Program-made: the position numbers and the translations under genes
Origin: Aralia elata
Lineage: Eukaryota; Streptophyta; Magnoliopsida; Apiales; Araliaceae
DNA: 64,000 bases
NCBI GenBank assembly: GCA_034770075.1
Contig: CM068377.1
Span: 72,243,358-72,307,357, forward strand
Direction of reading: 5' to 3'
The notes under the pieces: model-generated
Databases searched by the model: none
What the model was told of the DNA's origin: nothing
What the model saw: the letters and a program-made list of their open reading frames with translations, nothing else
In this document: positions 11,771-23,900 of the stretch, in pieces
Layout of the letters: the number at the start of each line of letters is the position of its first letter
Numbering within the stretch: position 1 is the stretch's first letter

Positions 11771-14700
11771 TCAATCTTTATAAACTGGATCCACCAAATC
11801 CAGCAACTCAATATTCTCCATTTGATATCCTTCATAGAAGGGTTTGAGCCTGTGACCATTCACTTTAAAAATCTTCTCTGTGCTTGGACTTTGAATTTCC
11901 ACTGCACCATGATTTAAAATGTCAGTAATAATAAAAAGCCCGACCCAACGGGAGCGCAACTTACTTGAAAATAATTTTAGCCTTGAATGATAAAGGAGAA
12001 CTTTATGTCCAACAATAAAGTTTTTCCTAGTAATCTTCTTGTCATGAAAGGCTTTTGTTTTCTCTTTGTAAATTTTAGAGCTCTCGTATGCATCATTCTT
12101 CAATTCCTTTAGCTCTTGCAACTACAATTTCCTATAGACTCCAGCTGAATCTAAGCTCATTTTACATTGTCTAACTGCCCAAAAAGCCTTGTGTTCTAAC
12201 TCCATTGGTAGATGACATGGTTTGCCAAACACTAACCTATAAGGCGACATACCTATTCAAGTTTTGTAAGCTGTTCTATAGGCCCAAAATGCATCTTCTA
12301 ACCTCAGACTCCAATCTTTTCTACTCGGCTTGACTACTTTTTTCAGAATGGACTTGACCTCCCGGTTCGATACCTCAGCCTTCCCATTGCTCTGTGGATG
12401 GTAGGATGTAGAAACTTTATGCATCACATTATATTTTTTGAATAGTGTCGCTAGCATCCTATTGTAGAAGTGGGTTCCCTTATCACTGATTATGGCCTTT
12501 GGCATTCCAAACCTGACAAATATGTTAGACTTGACAAAATCTGCAACAACTTTAGAGTCATCAGTCCTAGTGGCTTTAGCTTCCACCCATTTAGAAACAT
12601 AATCAATAGCCAAAAGAATGTAAACATTACCTTAAGAAGCAAGAAATGGTCCCATAAAATCAATACCCCAAACATCAAAAATTTCAACAATTAAAATAGG
12701 TGTTTGTGGCATTTGATTCCTACTTGATATATTTCCTGTCTTTTGACAATTTTCACATGACTTACAGAACTGATAAGAGTCCTTAAAAATAATCGGCCAA
12801 AAGAAACCACATTCCAAAACCTTATGAGCTGTTCTTTTAGGTCCAAAATGGCCTCCATAAGTATAAGAGTGACAAAAAGTTAGAATAGATAAAAACTCAC
12901 TTTTAGGTACACACTTTCTAACTATCTGGTCAGCACAAAATTTCCATAAGTATGGATCATCCCATATATAATATTTGGCATCACTCTTAAACTTTGCTTT
13001 TTGGAATTTAGAGAACTCACTAGGAACATAGGCACTCACTAAGTAATTCACGATATTGGCATAGCAAGGTATAGCCTCATCAATATCTGGAAAAGAATCA
13101 TGCAATGGTAGCGCCTCTTCATCCTTAATCAGCCTGCTCAAATGATCCGCCACCAAGTTGTCCGCTCCCTTCTTATCCTTGATCTCCAAGTTAAATTCTT
13201 GTAGCAATAGAATCCATCTAATGATTCTTGGTTTGGATTCCTTCTTGATTAACAAATACCTGAGAGCAGCATGGTCAAAATAAACTATAACTTTAGTACC
13301 AAGCAGATACGATCTAAACTTATCTAAAGCAAATACAACAGATAAGAGTTCTTTTTCAGTCGTAGTGTAATTAATCTGAGCAGCATTTAGAGTCCTAGAA
13401 GCATAATAAATGGCATGGACAACTTTGTCAACCCTTTGGCCTAAGACAGCTCCTACTCCATAGTTGCTTCTATCACACATAATCTCAAATGGCAACTTCC
13501 AATTTGGTGGTTGTATTACCGATGCCGAGGTCAATAGCTTCTTCAATTTGTCAAACGCCTCCTTGCGCTCGTCATCAAATTGGAATTCCACATCCTTTTG
13601 CAGCAACTTACACAATGGCAAAGGTATCTTCGAGAAGTCCTTAATAAATCTACGATAGAAACCTGCATGACCAAGGAAAGAACGAATCTCCCGCACACTT
13701 ACGGGGTAAGGCAGAGCAGTAACAATTTCTATCTTAGCTTTATCCACTTCTAATCCTTTAGCTGAAACTACATGGCCAAGTACTATACCTTGCTCCACCA
13801 TAAAGTGACATTTTTCCCAATTAAGAACAAGATTAGTTTCTAACCATCTATTTAGCACACGAGTCAGATTATCGAGGCATACATCTAAAGAATCACCATG
13901 TATTGTGAAGTCATCCATAAATACTTCAATGCAGTTTTTAAGAAAATCAGAAAAGATGCTTACCATACATCGTTGGAAGGTACTTGGTGCATTACACAGT
14001 CCAAAGGACATTATATGGTACGCAAATGTACCAAAGGGACATGTGAATGTAGTCTTTTCTTGGTCTTCGGGTGCAATCACAATTTGGTTATAACCTGAAA
14101 AACCATTTAGAAAACAGTAATATGCATGCCCAACTAATCTTTCCAACATTTAATCAATAAAAGGAAGAGGAAAGTAATCCTTTCTAGTTATAACATTTAA
14201 CTTCCTGTAATCAATACAAACTCTCCATCATGTCTGCATACGTGTGGGCACCAACTCATTATCATCGTTTTTGATGACTGTGATTCCAGATTTCTTTGGT
14301 ACTACCTGTAATGGATTTACCCATTGACTGTCTGAGATGGGATAGATTATGCCTGCATCAAGTAATTTGAGCTCCTCCTTCTTCACTATCTCCATCAATG
14401 GTGGATTAAGTCTTCTTTGTGCGTCTCTAGTGGGCTTGGCTCCATCTTCCAAAAGGATTCTATGCATGCACGTATCATGACTTATACCTTTGATATCTGC
14501 TATAGTCCAACCAAAGACTATTATATGGTCCATTAGGACTCTGAGCAGTTTGTCCTCTTGTAACTTGGTTAGATTGTTAGCAATAATCACTAGTAGCATC
14601 TCATTCTTCCCTAAGAATGCATACTTCAAGTGTGCAGGTAATGGTTTCAGTTCTAAGGTTGGGGCCTGCACAACAGATGGTAATAACTTTTGATGAGAAC

Positions 14701-14779
14701 TAGGCAATTGAATAGAATAAACTGCATATTTATCTGAGATTTTAGGTAAAGAATATAATGTGGCTACAGTCTCCTTCAA
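11771..14779 (-). pseudogene. Athila pol: reverse transcriptase, RNase H, integrase
   Basis: Read from 14779 down. Reverse transcriptase starts in 14779-14228 and, after stops at about 14225-14150, continues in a 505-codon frame (14149-12632). That frame holds the catalytic FMDD box (EVFMDDFTIHGDSLD), typical of Athila, where YVDD is usual elsewhere. RNase H follows with EIMCDRSNYGVGAVLGQ and FDHAALRYLL. The integrase zinc part is HSYTYGGHFGPKRTAHK with CKSCENCQKTG, and the core acidic residues are in WGIDFMGPF, IISDKGTHF and NGKAEVSNREVK. A stop separates the frame at 12632 from 12613-12257. The integrase C-terminal domain is 12121-11771 (KNFIVGHKVLLY, VNGHRLKPFYEG). Few lesions, so recognisable but non-functional. 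Confidence 0.9.
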
Positions 14780-14854
14780 GTCCTGATTTTACTCAATCTC
14801 TTCTTCTTTATCCAATTCCAAACTGTTGGCGATGACGACCTCCAAACTTTCCCT

Positions 14855-15641
14855 TTATGTTTGTTCAAAAGACTTCTGCACTAAAGAGTTAAGTACATCA
14901 ATAGCAAAAATAGGGTGAATATCACTAGGGTACCTCATGGCCTTATATATGTTGAATTGTATATTTTTACCATCAAACTCCATGGTTAAGGTTCCATTGT
15001 GCACATCAATCATAGTCTTTGATGTTTTTAAAAATGGCCTTCCTAAAAGTATATGTGCAGGATTTGGAGATTTATCATCATCCATATCCACTATGTAAAA
15101 ATCTGCAGGAAAGATTAGTTCATTCACCTGCACCAAGACATCTTCAATTACCCTTTGAGGGTAAGTGTTAGTACGATCAGGCAATTGAATAATAACACCA
15201 GTTTGTTTCAAAGGACCTAGATTTAAAGAAGCAAAAATAGATAATGGTATTACCTATTCTACATGGAATTGTAAACATGCCTGGATCTTTACATTTAAGG
15301 GGCATTTTTCTTTGAAGGACTGCTGATACATTCTCACCAATAATGACTCTTTCATCATTTTTCAATTTTCTTTTGTTAGTGCATAATTGTTTCAAAAATT
15401 TTGCATACTTGGGCACTTGCTTAATTTCATCTAGTAAAGGAATATTCACCTCTACCTTCCTGAAAGTTTCTAGAATTTCTTTCTCTTGCTCATCCTTTTT
15501 TAAAGTTTTGGGATTCCTGGGAGGAAAAGGTAAAGGATTAGTCTTTAGCTGAACAAGAGTGTTAGGTTTTACCTTTGATATTTCTGCATCCTCCTTAGCC
15601 TTATCTTCCTCAAGTTCACCAGTAGCTTTTGGTGCTTCCAA
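14855..15641 (-). pseudogene. Athila gag end and protease with lost active site
   Basis: 15641-15177 is the lysine-rich linker before protease, then the conserved CKDPGMFTIPCRIGN. 15211-14855 is the second half of the aspartic protease (RVIEDVLVQVNELIFPADF, LLGRPFLKTS). Between them the stretch that should carry the catalytic aspartate (a DLGAS-like box in Athila proteases) is absent, and the two halves are in different frames near 15215-15240. A deletion has removed the active site, so the enzyme cannot work. It is followed without a clear break by reverse transcriptase at 14779. Confidence 0.8.
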
Positions 15642-17212
15642 TTATTTTCCACTCTTCAAAGTTCTGGCACATGCATTCTCTCTCGGATTGACAATAGTTT
15701 GATAAGGTAGCTTCCCTGAACTTTGAGAGTCCAATCGACCAACTGTCGTAGCAAGTTGACTCATCTGATTCTCTAGATTGTGGATGGAAGTCCTTGTCTC
15801 TTGTTGGAATTGTTGTGTCTGATTCATGAATGCCTTGAACATGTCCTTAAGAGAGGTTCCAGAATTAGCAGGAGCAGCTTGTCTAGGTTGGTATTGTGGT
15901 TGAGCTGGTTGAAAACTTTGCTGCCCATTTGGGAAAATACCTTGCACTGGTGGCCTAGTACCTCCATAGCTCAAATTGGGATGATACCAGGATCTGATTA
16001 TAAGTTATTAAATGGGAAAATGAATAAAAATTTGCAATTTGAGGGGCCGTTCCTAAAGGGCCCAACGAATTCCTAATTGGAATTAGGGGATCTTTTTGAA
16101 TTGATTCTTTAATCACATTGTGATATTTTACATCGTTGAATGGACCCATTCGAAAACAATTGGATGATGACAAAATTATCAAAGATTGGCATTCCTTAGA
16201 GTAGGGATCATATTTTCTCTAGGGTTATCTTTGATAATTCCCCACTGCATTTGCATGTTGCATAGTATCATCCTCTTGCAGTGTTGGACATGCATTTGTA
16301 TTGTGATTTGTTAACAAACAAATACCACAAGCTTTTGCTGCTAGCATGTTTCCTGTAGCCATTTGACGAACAAGAGAAGTTAGACTTGTAATTTGTTGTT
16401 CAATAGCAGAAACTTTAACCTCATTCACATTCCTAGGTGAGAAAACAAGTCGACTGCCAAATTGTTGAGAATTAGCTACCATATTTTGCAATGAGATTTC
16501 TTGCAGCCTCGGGAGTCTTGTCCACCAGATCTCCTCTACTACCAGCATCAATCATGCTCCTATCTATAGATAAAAGACCTTCATAGTAGTATTGGATGAG
16601 GAGTTGATCACTAATTTGATGATGGGGGCAGCTTGCACATAGTTTCTTAAAACGTTCCTAATACTCGTGTAGGGTTTCTCTATTATTTTGCCTCACACCA
16701 CAGATTTCTTTTCGAATGTTGGCTGCTCTTGACGTGGGAAAATAGTTTTCTAAGAATAGTCTTTTCATCTCTTCCCATTTTGTAATACTTCCGGAGGGTA
16801 GATAGTAAAGCCAATCCTTAGCCAAATCTTTTAGAGAAAATGGAAAGGCTCTCAACTTGATTTGTACTTCCGTTACTCCAGTAGGCTTCATACTTGTGCA
16901 TACCACAAGAACTTCCTTCAAATGTTTGTGAGGGTCTTCACCTGCCAAACCATGAAAAGTAGGTAAAAGATGTACTAGTCCAGAATTTAATTCAAAATGA
17001 GTATTACCATCTGGATTAGGGAAGGTTATGCATAGGGGTTGTTGATTCAAAGTAGGGGTCGCAAGCTCCTTCAAAGTTCGGGTTTCTGCCATGGTGTCCT
17101 TCTCTTCACAATTTTTCAGAGCTACCTTCCTTAATCTGCGAATGGTTCTCTCTATTTCTGGATCACACTTTAAATCACCTTGATTAGTAGATCGAGTTTT
17201 GGACATAAACAA
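15642..17212 (-). pseudogene. Athila gag, interrupted
   Basis: 17212-16658 is the gag core (FELNSGLVHLLPTFHGLAGEDPHKHLKE, WLYYLPSGSITKWEEMKRLFL), ending in a stop at 16658. The frame resumes at 16551-16225 with a zinc-knuckle-like CGICLLTNHNTNAC (C-x2-C-x4-H-x4-C). A foreign segment then follows (about 15986-16198, chloroplast rpoC2), after which gag continues with HPNLSYGGTRPPVQ down to 15642. The start codon at 17212 lies about 80 nt inside the primer site, a normal distance. Stop, insertion and loss of about nine codons at the insertion make it non-functional. Confidence 0.85.
15986..16198 (-). pseudogene. rpoC2: Chloroplast rpoC2 fragment (nuclear plastid DNA)
   Basis: Minus-strand translation gives KECQSLIILSSSNCFRMGPF, then DVKYHNVIKESI, then DPLIPIRNSLGPLGT and NFYSF..LITYNQILV. 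I recognise this from the middle-to-late part of the plastid RNA polymerase beta'' subunit (rpoC2), which is conserved in land plants. It is embedded in Athila gag between codons for YDPYS and HPNLSYGG, where it replaces roughly nine codons. Only about 70 codons are present, with substitutions relative to the plastid gene as I remember it. It has no promoter or ends of its own and is not a gene here. Confidence 0.85.
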
Positions 17213-17292
17213 TCAAATGAAATTCAAATTACCTGAGTAAAATAAAGAAAATGAAATAATGATAACTAAAGAACAAAAATAAACTAAATCAC

Positions 17293-17310
17293 TCCCCGGC
17301 AACGGCGCCA
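17293..17310 (-). other. Athila primer binding site (tRNA-Asp type)
   Basis: On the minus strand TGGCGCCGTTGCCGGGGA, the classic Athila site complementary to a tRNA-Asp 3' end, lies five bases inside the 5' LTR. Confidence 0.85.
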
Positions 17311-17315
17311 AAATT

Positions 17316-19191
17316 TGGTGTGCTGCCGCAAGCAACCAAAAATAAAACCTTACTGCGAAAGATAATAATGTAGCAGTGCAAGTAATAGTCGATCCCATAG
17401 AGAACGATTAGTCTAAGTTTATGCTTTGTTTACCAAGGGGGGAAGTTTATAATTTGATTTCACTAAGTAATAAGAACAGAATTTAAAGTGATAAGAATAA
17501 TCAATGAAGTAAAGATTTCAGTTCTTCCGATTTAGTATCACCTTTTTATAACAATATAATAATTAAGTAAATCAATATGTATCCTTCAATTAAATTAATA
17601 TCTCTAGATAGCAACAAGCTCTACTACCTGAAACTCCCCTTAGATTATCACTTAATGAAACAAGCTCTTCACAAGATTCTAACTATTACACAACCTAGAA
17701 TAAGCTCCCTAGATTTAATATAATAGCAGCATTAAGAACTAGGGAATTAGACTAATCTAAGCAACAATCACACAAACTCAGATTATTTAACTTGTCTTTT
17801 GAAAATAATAGCAATACTCAAAAGCTTGACCACAATCATGTATCACTAATTGCTACTTATGATTAGGAACAATATCAATTACACGTAATATTGTCCCTTA
17901 ATCTAGTAGACGAGATTAATCAAATTGACTTAACCGTTCACATTAAACCAATCGGAATAAATATCATTCAACAGTTAAAATAGATTATCAAGAATGAACT
18001 TCATGTAAGAAGGAATAAATATTTTATACTTCATCAAACCATTACCTGTAAACATCCCCTTCGAACTGAATAAAGGAACTAGCCTAACATAATAAGTCCA
18101 ATGAATACTTTCTTGAATTGTAAAAGGGGTGAGGACAACAACCTCACTATGAAGGTGATCCTCTTTCCCTACTAAATTATAAAAGGGGTGATGACAATAA
18201 CCTCACTATGGAGGTGATCCTCTTTCCCTATTACCTACACTAGAATTTGGAGAATATGGAGAATGGTGGGTGAATTGATGTGTGAATTAGCAAAAATACA
18301 AGTCAAGCTTCACTTGGTATTTATAGGAACTCATAGTGTGCTAACCTATCATCATAAGTCAAGATCAAACACCTAATCTACTCATGTGCATCAGCCAACC
18401 AAGGAAGAAGCCACCCAAAAATGGTGCCCATGTGATGCACAAATAGTCCAAATCTGACAACTAAACTGATCAGCACCTTGTAACCTAATTTTGAATCAGC
18501 GGACCACCGATTTTGGACTTGGGCAAAGAATAAAAGTTGTATCCCTGGATTTTCTAATAAATTTGGGCTTTTGAATCACCTCATTTGGAGTTAGAAAGCT
18601 CAGGTTATGGCTCAAATACTACAACTGGTCCGAACAGGATTCCAGCCCAGGCGAGATTGAGATCAGTTCACTTTGTCACATTGTTTGGAGGCCCAAATGA
18701 ACTCGGATTTTTGCCCACTATACCATTTCAGAAAGCTTGAGAAGTCCACTAAAAATTTCAAGAAGACTACATTCTCATTTGAAACTCTAACACCATTCAA
18801 ATCGCAAACGAAGCTCCAGAGGTCAATCTGTCCAACTGAGAAATTTTTTGGAATTTATATCTTCGACATCTGTTGGAAAATTAGCCATAACTCTCTCATC
18901 CTAGCTTCGATTTAGGCGTTTTAAGATGATCCGGAAACCTAAGAAATAGATCTACAACTTTCTTTCTTTGAGCTTTGAGAGATTAAGGCCTGAACAAGGA
19001 TAAAATTGGGCCTCAAGCGGACGAATTGATTTCAAAATATTCCAAAAGTGCGAAAATCACTCATTTTTCATTTAATGGCTCTATATGTAACCTAAATCAA
19101 AATATAAGAATAGTGAGTATATTTAGGTGCCAAATAAGTATAAAAGACTAGACATTAAGAGATAAAAACATAACATATTTTATACTTATTA
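17316..19191 (-). repeat. Athila 5' LTR
   Basis: In plus sense starts TGGTGTGCTGCCGC and ends ATACTTATTA. The terminal CA seen at 10511 has changed to TA. The 5-bp flank GTAAT follows at 19192-19196. Confidence 0.9.
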
Positions 19192-19441
19192 GTAATCCAA
19201 CGGTAAGGAACGATTTTAGTTTTAAGCTTTCTAAGAATTTAGATCTCATTAGCGTGATCATCATCATAATTTTAAAAGCATTGCTCAAAACTATGGGTTT
19301 ATCACATATAAAATAACAGCACCATGTAGATAAAGTAAAATGTATTTAAAAAATTAGTTCTTTTATTACTAAATGAATAAGATTACAAAGTATATGTTAC
19401 ATCATATCAAATATGATTGGCTTGTATGCATACTACTTTCA
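19192..19441 (-). repeat. C1 3' LTR, right piece
   Basis: Continues the copia LTR interrupted at 8622, matches 27847-28103, and ends CATACTACTTTCA. The first five bases are the Athila target duplication. Confidence 0.85.
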
Positions 19442-19452
19442 ATCTCCCACTT
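19442..19452 (-). other. C1 polypurine tract
   Basis: On the minus strand CAAGTGGGAGAT precedes the LTR start TGAAAGTAGTATG. Confidence 0.75.
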
Positions 19453-19663
19453 GCACGAAAGCTAATCGCCATGGTATATAATACCCATCTTTTCTAAGTG
19501 ATGATCAAACTGTTGTTGGGTTAAAGCTTTAGTAAATGGATCTGCAATGTTGTCTTGAGAGTCCACACGCTCCAAGGTGACGTCTCCTCTTTCAATGATC
19601 TCTCTAATCAAATGAAACCGCCACAACACGTGTTTGGATTTCTGATGAGACCTTAGTTCCTTG

Positions 19664-20276
19664 TGTTAGGTTTGTATGTAACGCGAACATGCAATCAAAT
19701 TACATAAATAAAGCGAAAGCGCGATAAAATTATATTTTAAAATTTTATACAAACCATCACCATGATCTTTCTTTATGCACAATTATTAATTAAACGAAAG
19801 AGATAGAGAATAAGAAATTATACCCTCGTAGAACCGTGCTTCCTCGGGTACAAGTTCAACTCCAATTCCTTCGAGTTCTCCTTGAATTCCACCGATTAAT
19901 TCCTTCATTTGATCAACATTAGCCACCCAACTGTTTGGCCTCTAGAGGTGATCCACCAAGGAATAATACTTGTTCAAGAAGATAGGTGTTGGCAAAATCC
20001 TAGTTTCTATCTCTATAGAAATTGTAAATACTCTCCACAATTCTTATGCAAGAGTGTGTAACCATAATCTATGATAAGACTTTTCTTATTTATAGATGTA
20101 GGAAAACCCTTCCCTAAACTATTTAGGATTTGGGTTTCTATAATAATTAAACTCCTTTAATTAATAATACTCCTAATCCAATTAGGAATTCATGAGAGAG
20201 TACTTCTATTAATTAATTCTCAATCCCTATTAGGAATTAAATAATAGTAGTAGTAATAATAATAATAGTAATAGTA

Positions 20277-20361
<85 letters not shown>

Positions 20362-20926
20362 GACTCCTCTTACTAATTTATATTTAATATTTCCAAAATA
20401 TTAAATAATAAATATTAAGATATTTAATTTAATCTATTTGCGGTATGACCCTTTAAGTTCTCCATATTAAATCGATTGTGAATAAATCAATTAAAACAAT
20501 TCTAACCTTATTTAAATAAATAAATTAAACTATTCAATTCATTTAATTAAATAATATTTATTCTACAATAAGCGTAAGCCCTCTTAGCGATCAACGACTT
20601 TCTAGATAATATAGATTTCAACATTAATCACAAAAAAACCAGCATACTTGTTTTAGTGTCTCCACATAAATGATTATGAGATCAATCATCCTCTTCCTGA
20701 GAGTAAGCAACGTATGTACTAAGCTATCCGAATTCACTAATCCCCTTTTTAGTAATCCAACGATTAGGAATGATTCTAAAAGCATTGTTTAAAACTATGG
20801 GTTTATCACATATTAATATAACATCATTATGTAGATAAAGTAAAATGCCTTTAATAACCGAATAAGATTACAAAGTATATTCTACATCATATCAAATATA
20901 ATTGGCTTGTGTGCATACTACTTTCA
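19664..20926 (-). repeat. Solo LTR of the C1 family
   Basis: In plus sense starts TGTTAGGTTTGTATG and ends CATACTACTTTCA, like 26307-28103. It is flanked by CCTTG on both sides (19659-19663 and 20927-20931), a perfect 5-bp target duplication, and its removal joins RNase H codons in frame. No internal sequence belongs to it, so it is a solo LTR left by recombination. Compared with 26307-28103 it lacks about 0.5 kb (the join is near 20638) and has a greatly expanded TAA repeat. Confidence 0.9.
20227..20361. repeat. (TAA)n microsatellite
   Basis: About 45 trinucleotides, almost pure TAA/ATA, inside the solo LTR. The equivalent place in the 5' LTR of C1 (26870-26896) has only about nine. Confidence 0.95.
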
Positions 20927-23900
20927 CCTTGGCCTGCGTAATAGCTCTAGTGTTGTCACAGAATAAAGGAACGACACCTCTAATGCTAGGAACCACTCCA
21001 AGTTTAGTTATGAACTTCTTCATCCAAACAGCTTCCTTTGCAACATCACTTGTAGCTATGTACTCTACCTTTGTCACTGAATCAACAATTGTTTGCCGCT
21101 TGGAACTTTTCCAACTCACTATGCCACCATTTAAGTTAAACACATACCCTGAAACGAATTTATTGTCATCTTGGTCCGTTTGAAAACTTGAGATTGTGTT
21201 GCTCTCTAATTTCAAGTCAGACCCACCGTAGACAAGAAATACATCCTTAGTTCTTCTTAAGTACTTTAGGATTTTTTCACTACCTTCCAATGTTCTTCTC
21301 CTGGATTCGACTGATATCTACTTGTTACACTATGTGCATGACCAACATCCGGTCTAGTATATATCATACCGTACATGATAGATCCTATTGTCGAAGTGTA
21401 AGGAATCTTACTCATACGATCTCTCTCCTCAGGTGTCTTTGGGGACTGTTACTTGGAGAGATGTATTCCATGGTTCATCGGCATGAGACCTCTCTTGGAA
21501 TCTTCCATCTTAAACTTCTTTAGCATCAAGTCAATGTACTTTCCTTGGAACAAGCCAAGTATCATTTCAGATCTATCTTTATAGATCTTTATCCCCAAAA
21601 TATAGGATGTTTCACCCAAGTCCTTCATAGAGAAGTGTTTAGATAACCAAATTTTGATCGACTGTAGCATAGGAACATCATTCCCTATCAGTAATATATC
21701 GTCAACATATAATACTAGGAATGAAACCGCGCTCCGACTAACCTTCTTGTGCACACAAAGTTCATCCTCATTTTTGATAAAATCAAACTCTTTGATTATC
21801 TCATCAAAACGGATGTTCTACCTTTGAGAAGCTTGCTTCAATCCATAAATGGATTATTGTAGCTTGTAGACTTAATTTGTTCCAACCGTTGAAACAAAAC
21901 CCTCTGGCTGTATCATGTATACATCCTTCTCAAGTTTCCCATTGAGAAAGGTCGTTTTCACGTCCATTTGCCATATTTCGTAGTCATAACAAGCTATAAT
22001 TGCAAGCAAAATCTGAATGGACTTGAGCATAGCTACTGGTCAGAAGTTTTCATCATAGTCAACACCTTGTCTTTGTTTGAAACATTTTGCAACCAGTCGG
22101 GCCTTATAGGTCTCTACCTTGTCATCCGCTCCAGTCTTTCTTTTAAAGAATCATTTGCACCCAATAGGCTTAATGCCCTCAGGTGGTGAAACCAAAGTCC
22201 ATACTTGGTTTTCATACATGGAGTCCATCTCAGATTTCATGGCTTCTAGCCATTTCTCTGAGTCTTTACTACTCGTAGCCTCTTCGTAAGTCAATAGATC
22301 ATCATCATCTATGATGCGTACCTCATCATCATCTTCTATGATGAATCCATACCTTTCGGGTATCTTCGGTACTCTTCCAGATTTACGAATAGGTTATGAT
22401 ACAGTAGGTTCTTCCACTTGGTCAGGTACCTGACTGTGATCCGTAGTATTTTGTGGTTCTTGAACTTCTTCAAGATATATCTTACTCCTACTGACCCCTT
22501 CAAGGATAAACTCTTTTTCCAAGAAGGCAGCATATTTTGTAACAAACACCTTTTGATCAGTATAATGATAGAAATAATACCCCGATGTTTCTTTAGGATA
22601 TCCCACGAATCTACACTTGTCGGATCTAGTCTGTAGCTTATCATTCTCAAACTTTTTGATATAAGCCGGATAACCCCAAGTCTTAACATACTTAAGATTT
22701 GGTTTCCTCCCTGTCCATAACTCATATGGAGTCTTTGGGACGGATTTGGTAACCCTAGAATGATACTGGAAGGTCGATAAAACTCATTATGGAACAAACC
22801 ATGTCCAATAATGTTCGATTTTTCTTTCAGATACACCATTCAACTGTAGCGTCCTTGGTGGAGTCGTGAGATTATACCATTTTCTTTGAGACAATTGAGA
22901 AACTCGTTGCTTAAGTATTCCCCTCCACGACCTAATCGAAGAATCTTAATACTCTTGCCAGTTTCTTTCTCTACTTCACTTCTGAATTCTTTGAACTTTT
23001 CAAATGATTCAGATTTGAATTTCATCAAATACACATATCCAAATCTTGAATGATCATCAGTGAAAGTAATAAAATAAGAATACCCTCCTCGTGCAGTCGT
23101 CGTCATAGGTCCACATACGTCTGTGTGTACCAATGCTAACAACTGTGTAACTCTTTCTCCTTTTCCACTAAAAGGAGATTTGGTCATCTTACTCATGAGA
23201 CAAGATTCACAAGTTGGATATGATTCATAATTAGATAGCTCTAAAAGTCCATCTTTATACAACTTGGCTAATCTTGTTTCATTAATATGACTGAGTCTAC
23301 AGTGCCACATAAAAGTATAATTAACGTCATCTCTTTTCCTTTTCTTAGTTTGTTCAATTTGAAGTATATTTTCATGCAAGTCAACTATATAAAGTCCATT
23401 CAGTAAATTGGCAACACCATATAGAACATTTTGATTATAAATAGAACAACTGTTGTTCTTTATTATAATATCAAGACCATCCATATCCAATACAAAAGTC
23501 GAAACAATGTTTCTTATAAGTGTTGGAACATAATAACAATTATTTAAACTAATGGACTTACCCGTAGGCAGTGCTAAACAATAAGTTCCTACAGCTAATG
23601 CATCAACGTTTGCTCCATTGTAGGACGACTTCATTCCTGTTCAGCTTTTTACTTCTTCTTAGTCCCTACATAGTGTTACATATGTGAGAACCATAACCAG
23701 TATCCAATACCCAAGTAGAATTCTGACTTTCAGAAAAATTAATTTCAATCATGGACAAACCTTGATCGAAGTCGAAGCTTCTTCAAGCTTCTTCTGCTTT
23801 TGTTCCGCAAGAAACTTCTCGCAGTTCCTCTTCTAGTGGCCGACTTATTGCAATGGAAGCATATTCCTTTGCTATCTGGATCAGCTTTCTTATTATCCTT

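Larger units (their letters stand above)
8623..19191 (-). mobile_element. Ty3/gypsy Athila element (10.6 kb)
   Basis: Complete minus-strand element with two LTRs (8623-10511 and 17316-19191), a tRNA-Asp-type primer site, gag, protease, reverse transcriptase/RNase H, integrase and a polypurine tract. It sits in the 3' LTR of copia C1. The flanks ATAAT (8618-8622) and GTAAT (19192-19196) are a 5-bp target duplication with one change, and the uninterrupted site TAGTAATCC exists at 20756 and 27846. No env-like ORF is seen between integrase and the 3' LTR. Stops in gag and RT, loss of the protease active site and a chloroplast insertion make it inactive. The LTRs differ at many sites, so it is much older than the Tat element. 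Confidence 0.9.

Noticed and set aside
15955..16182. 75-codon minus-strand ORF as an independent gene
   Set aside because: It is the chloroplast rpoC2 fragment plus a few Athila codons, with no ends or promoter of its own.
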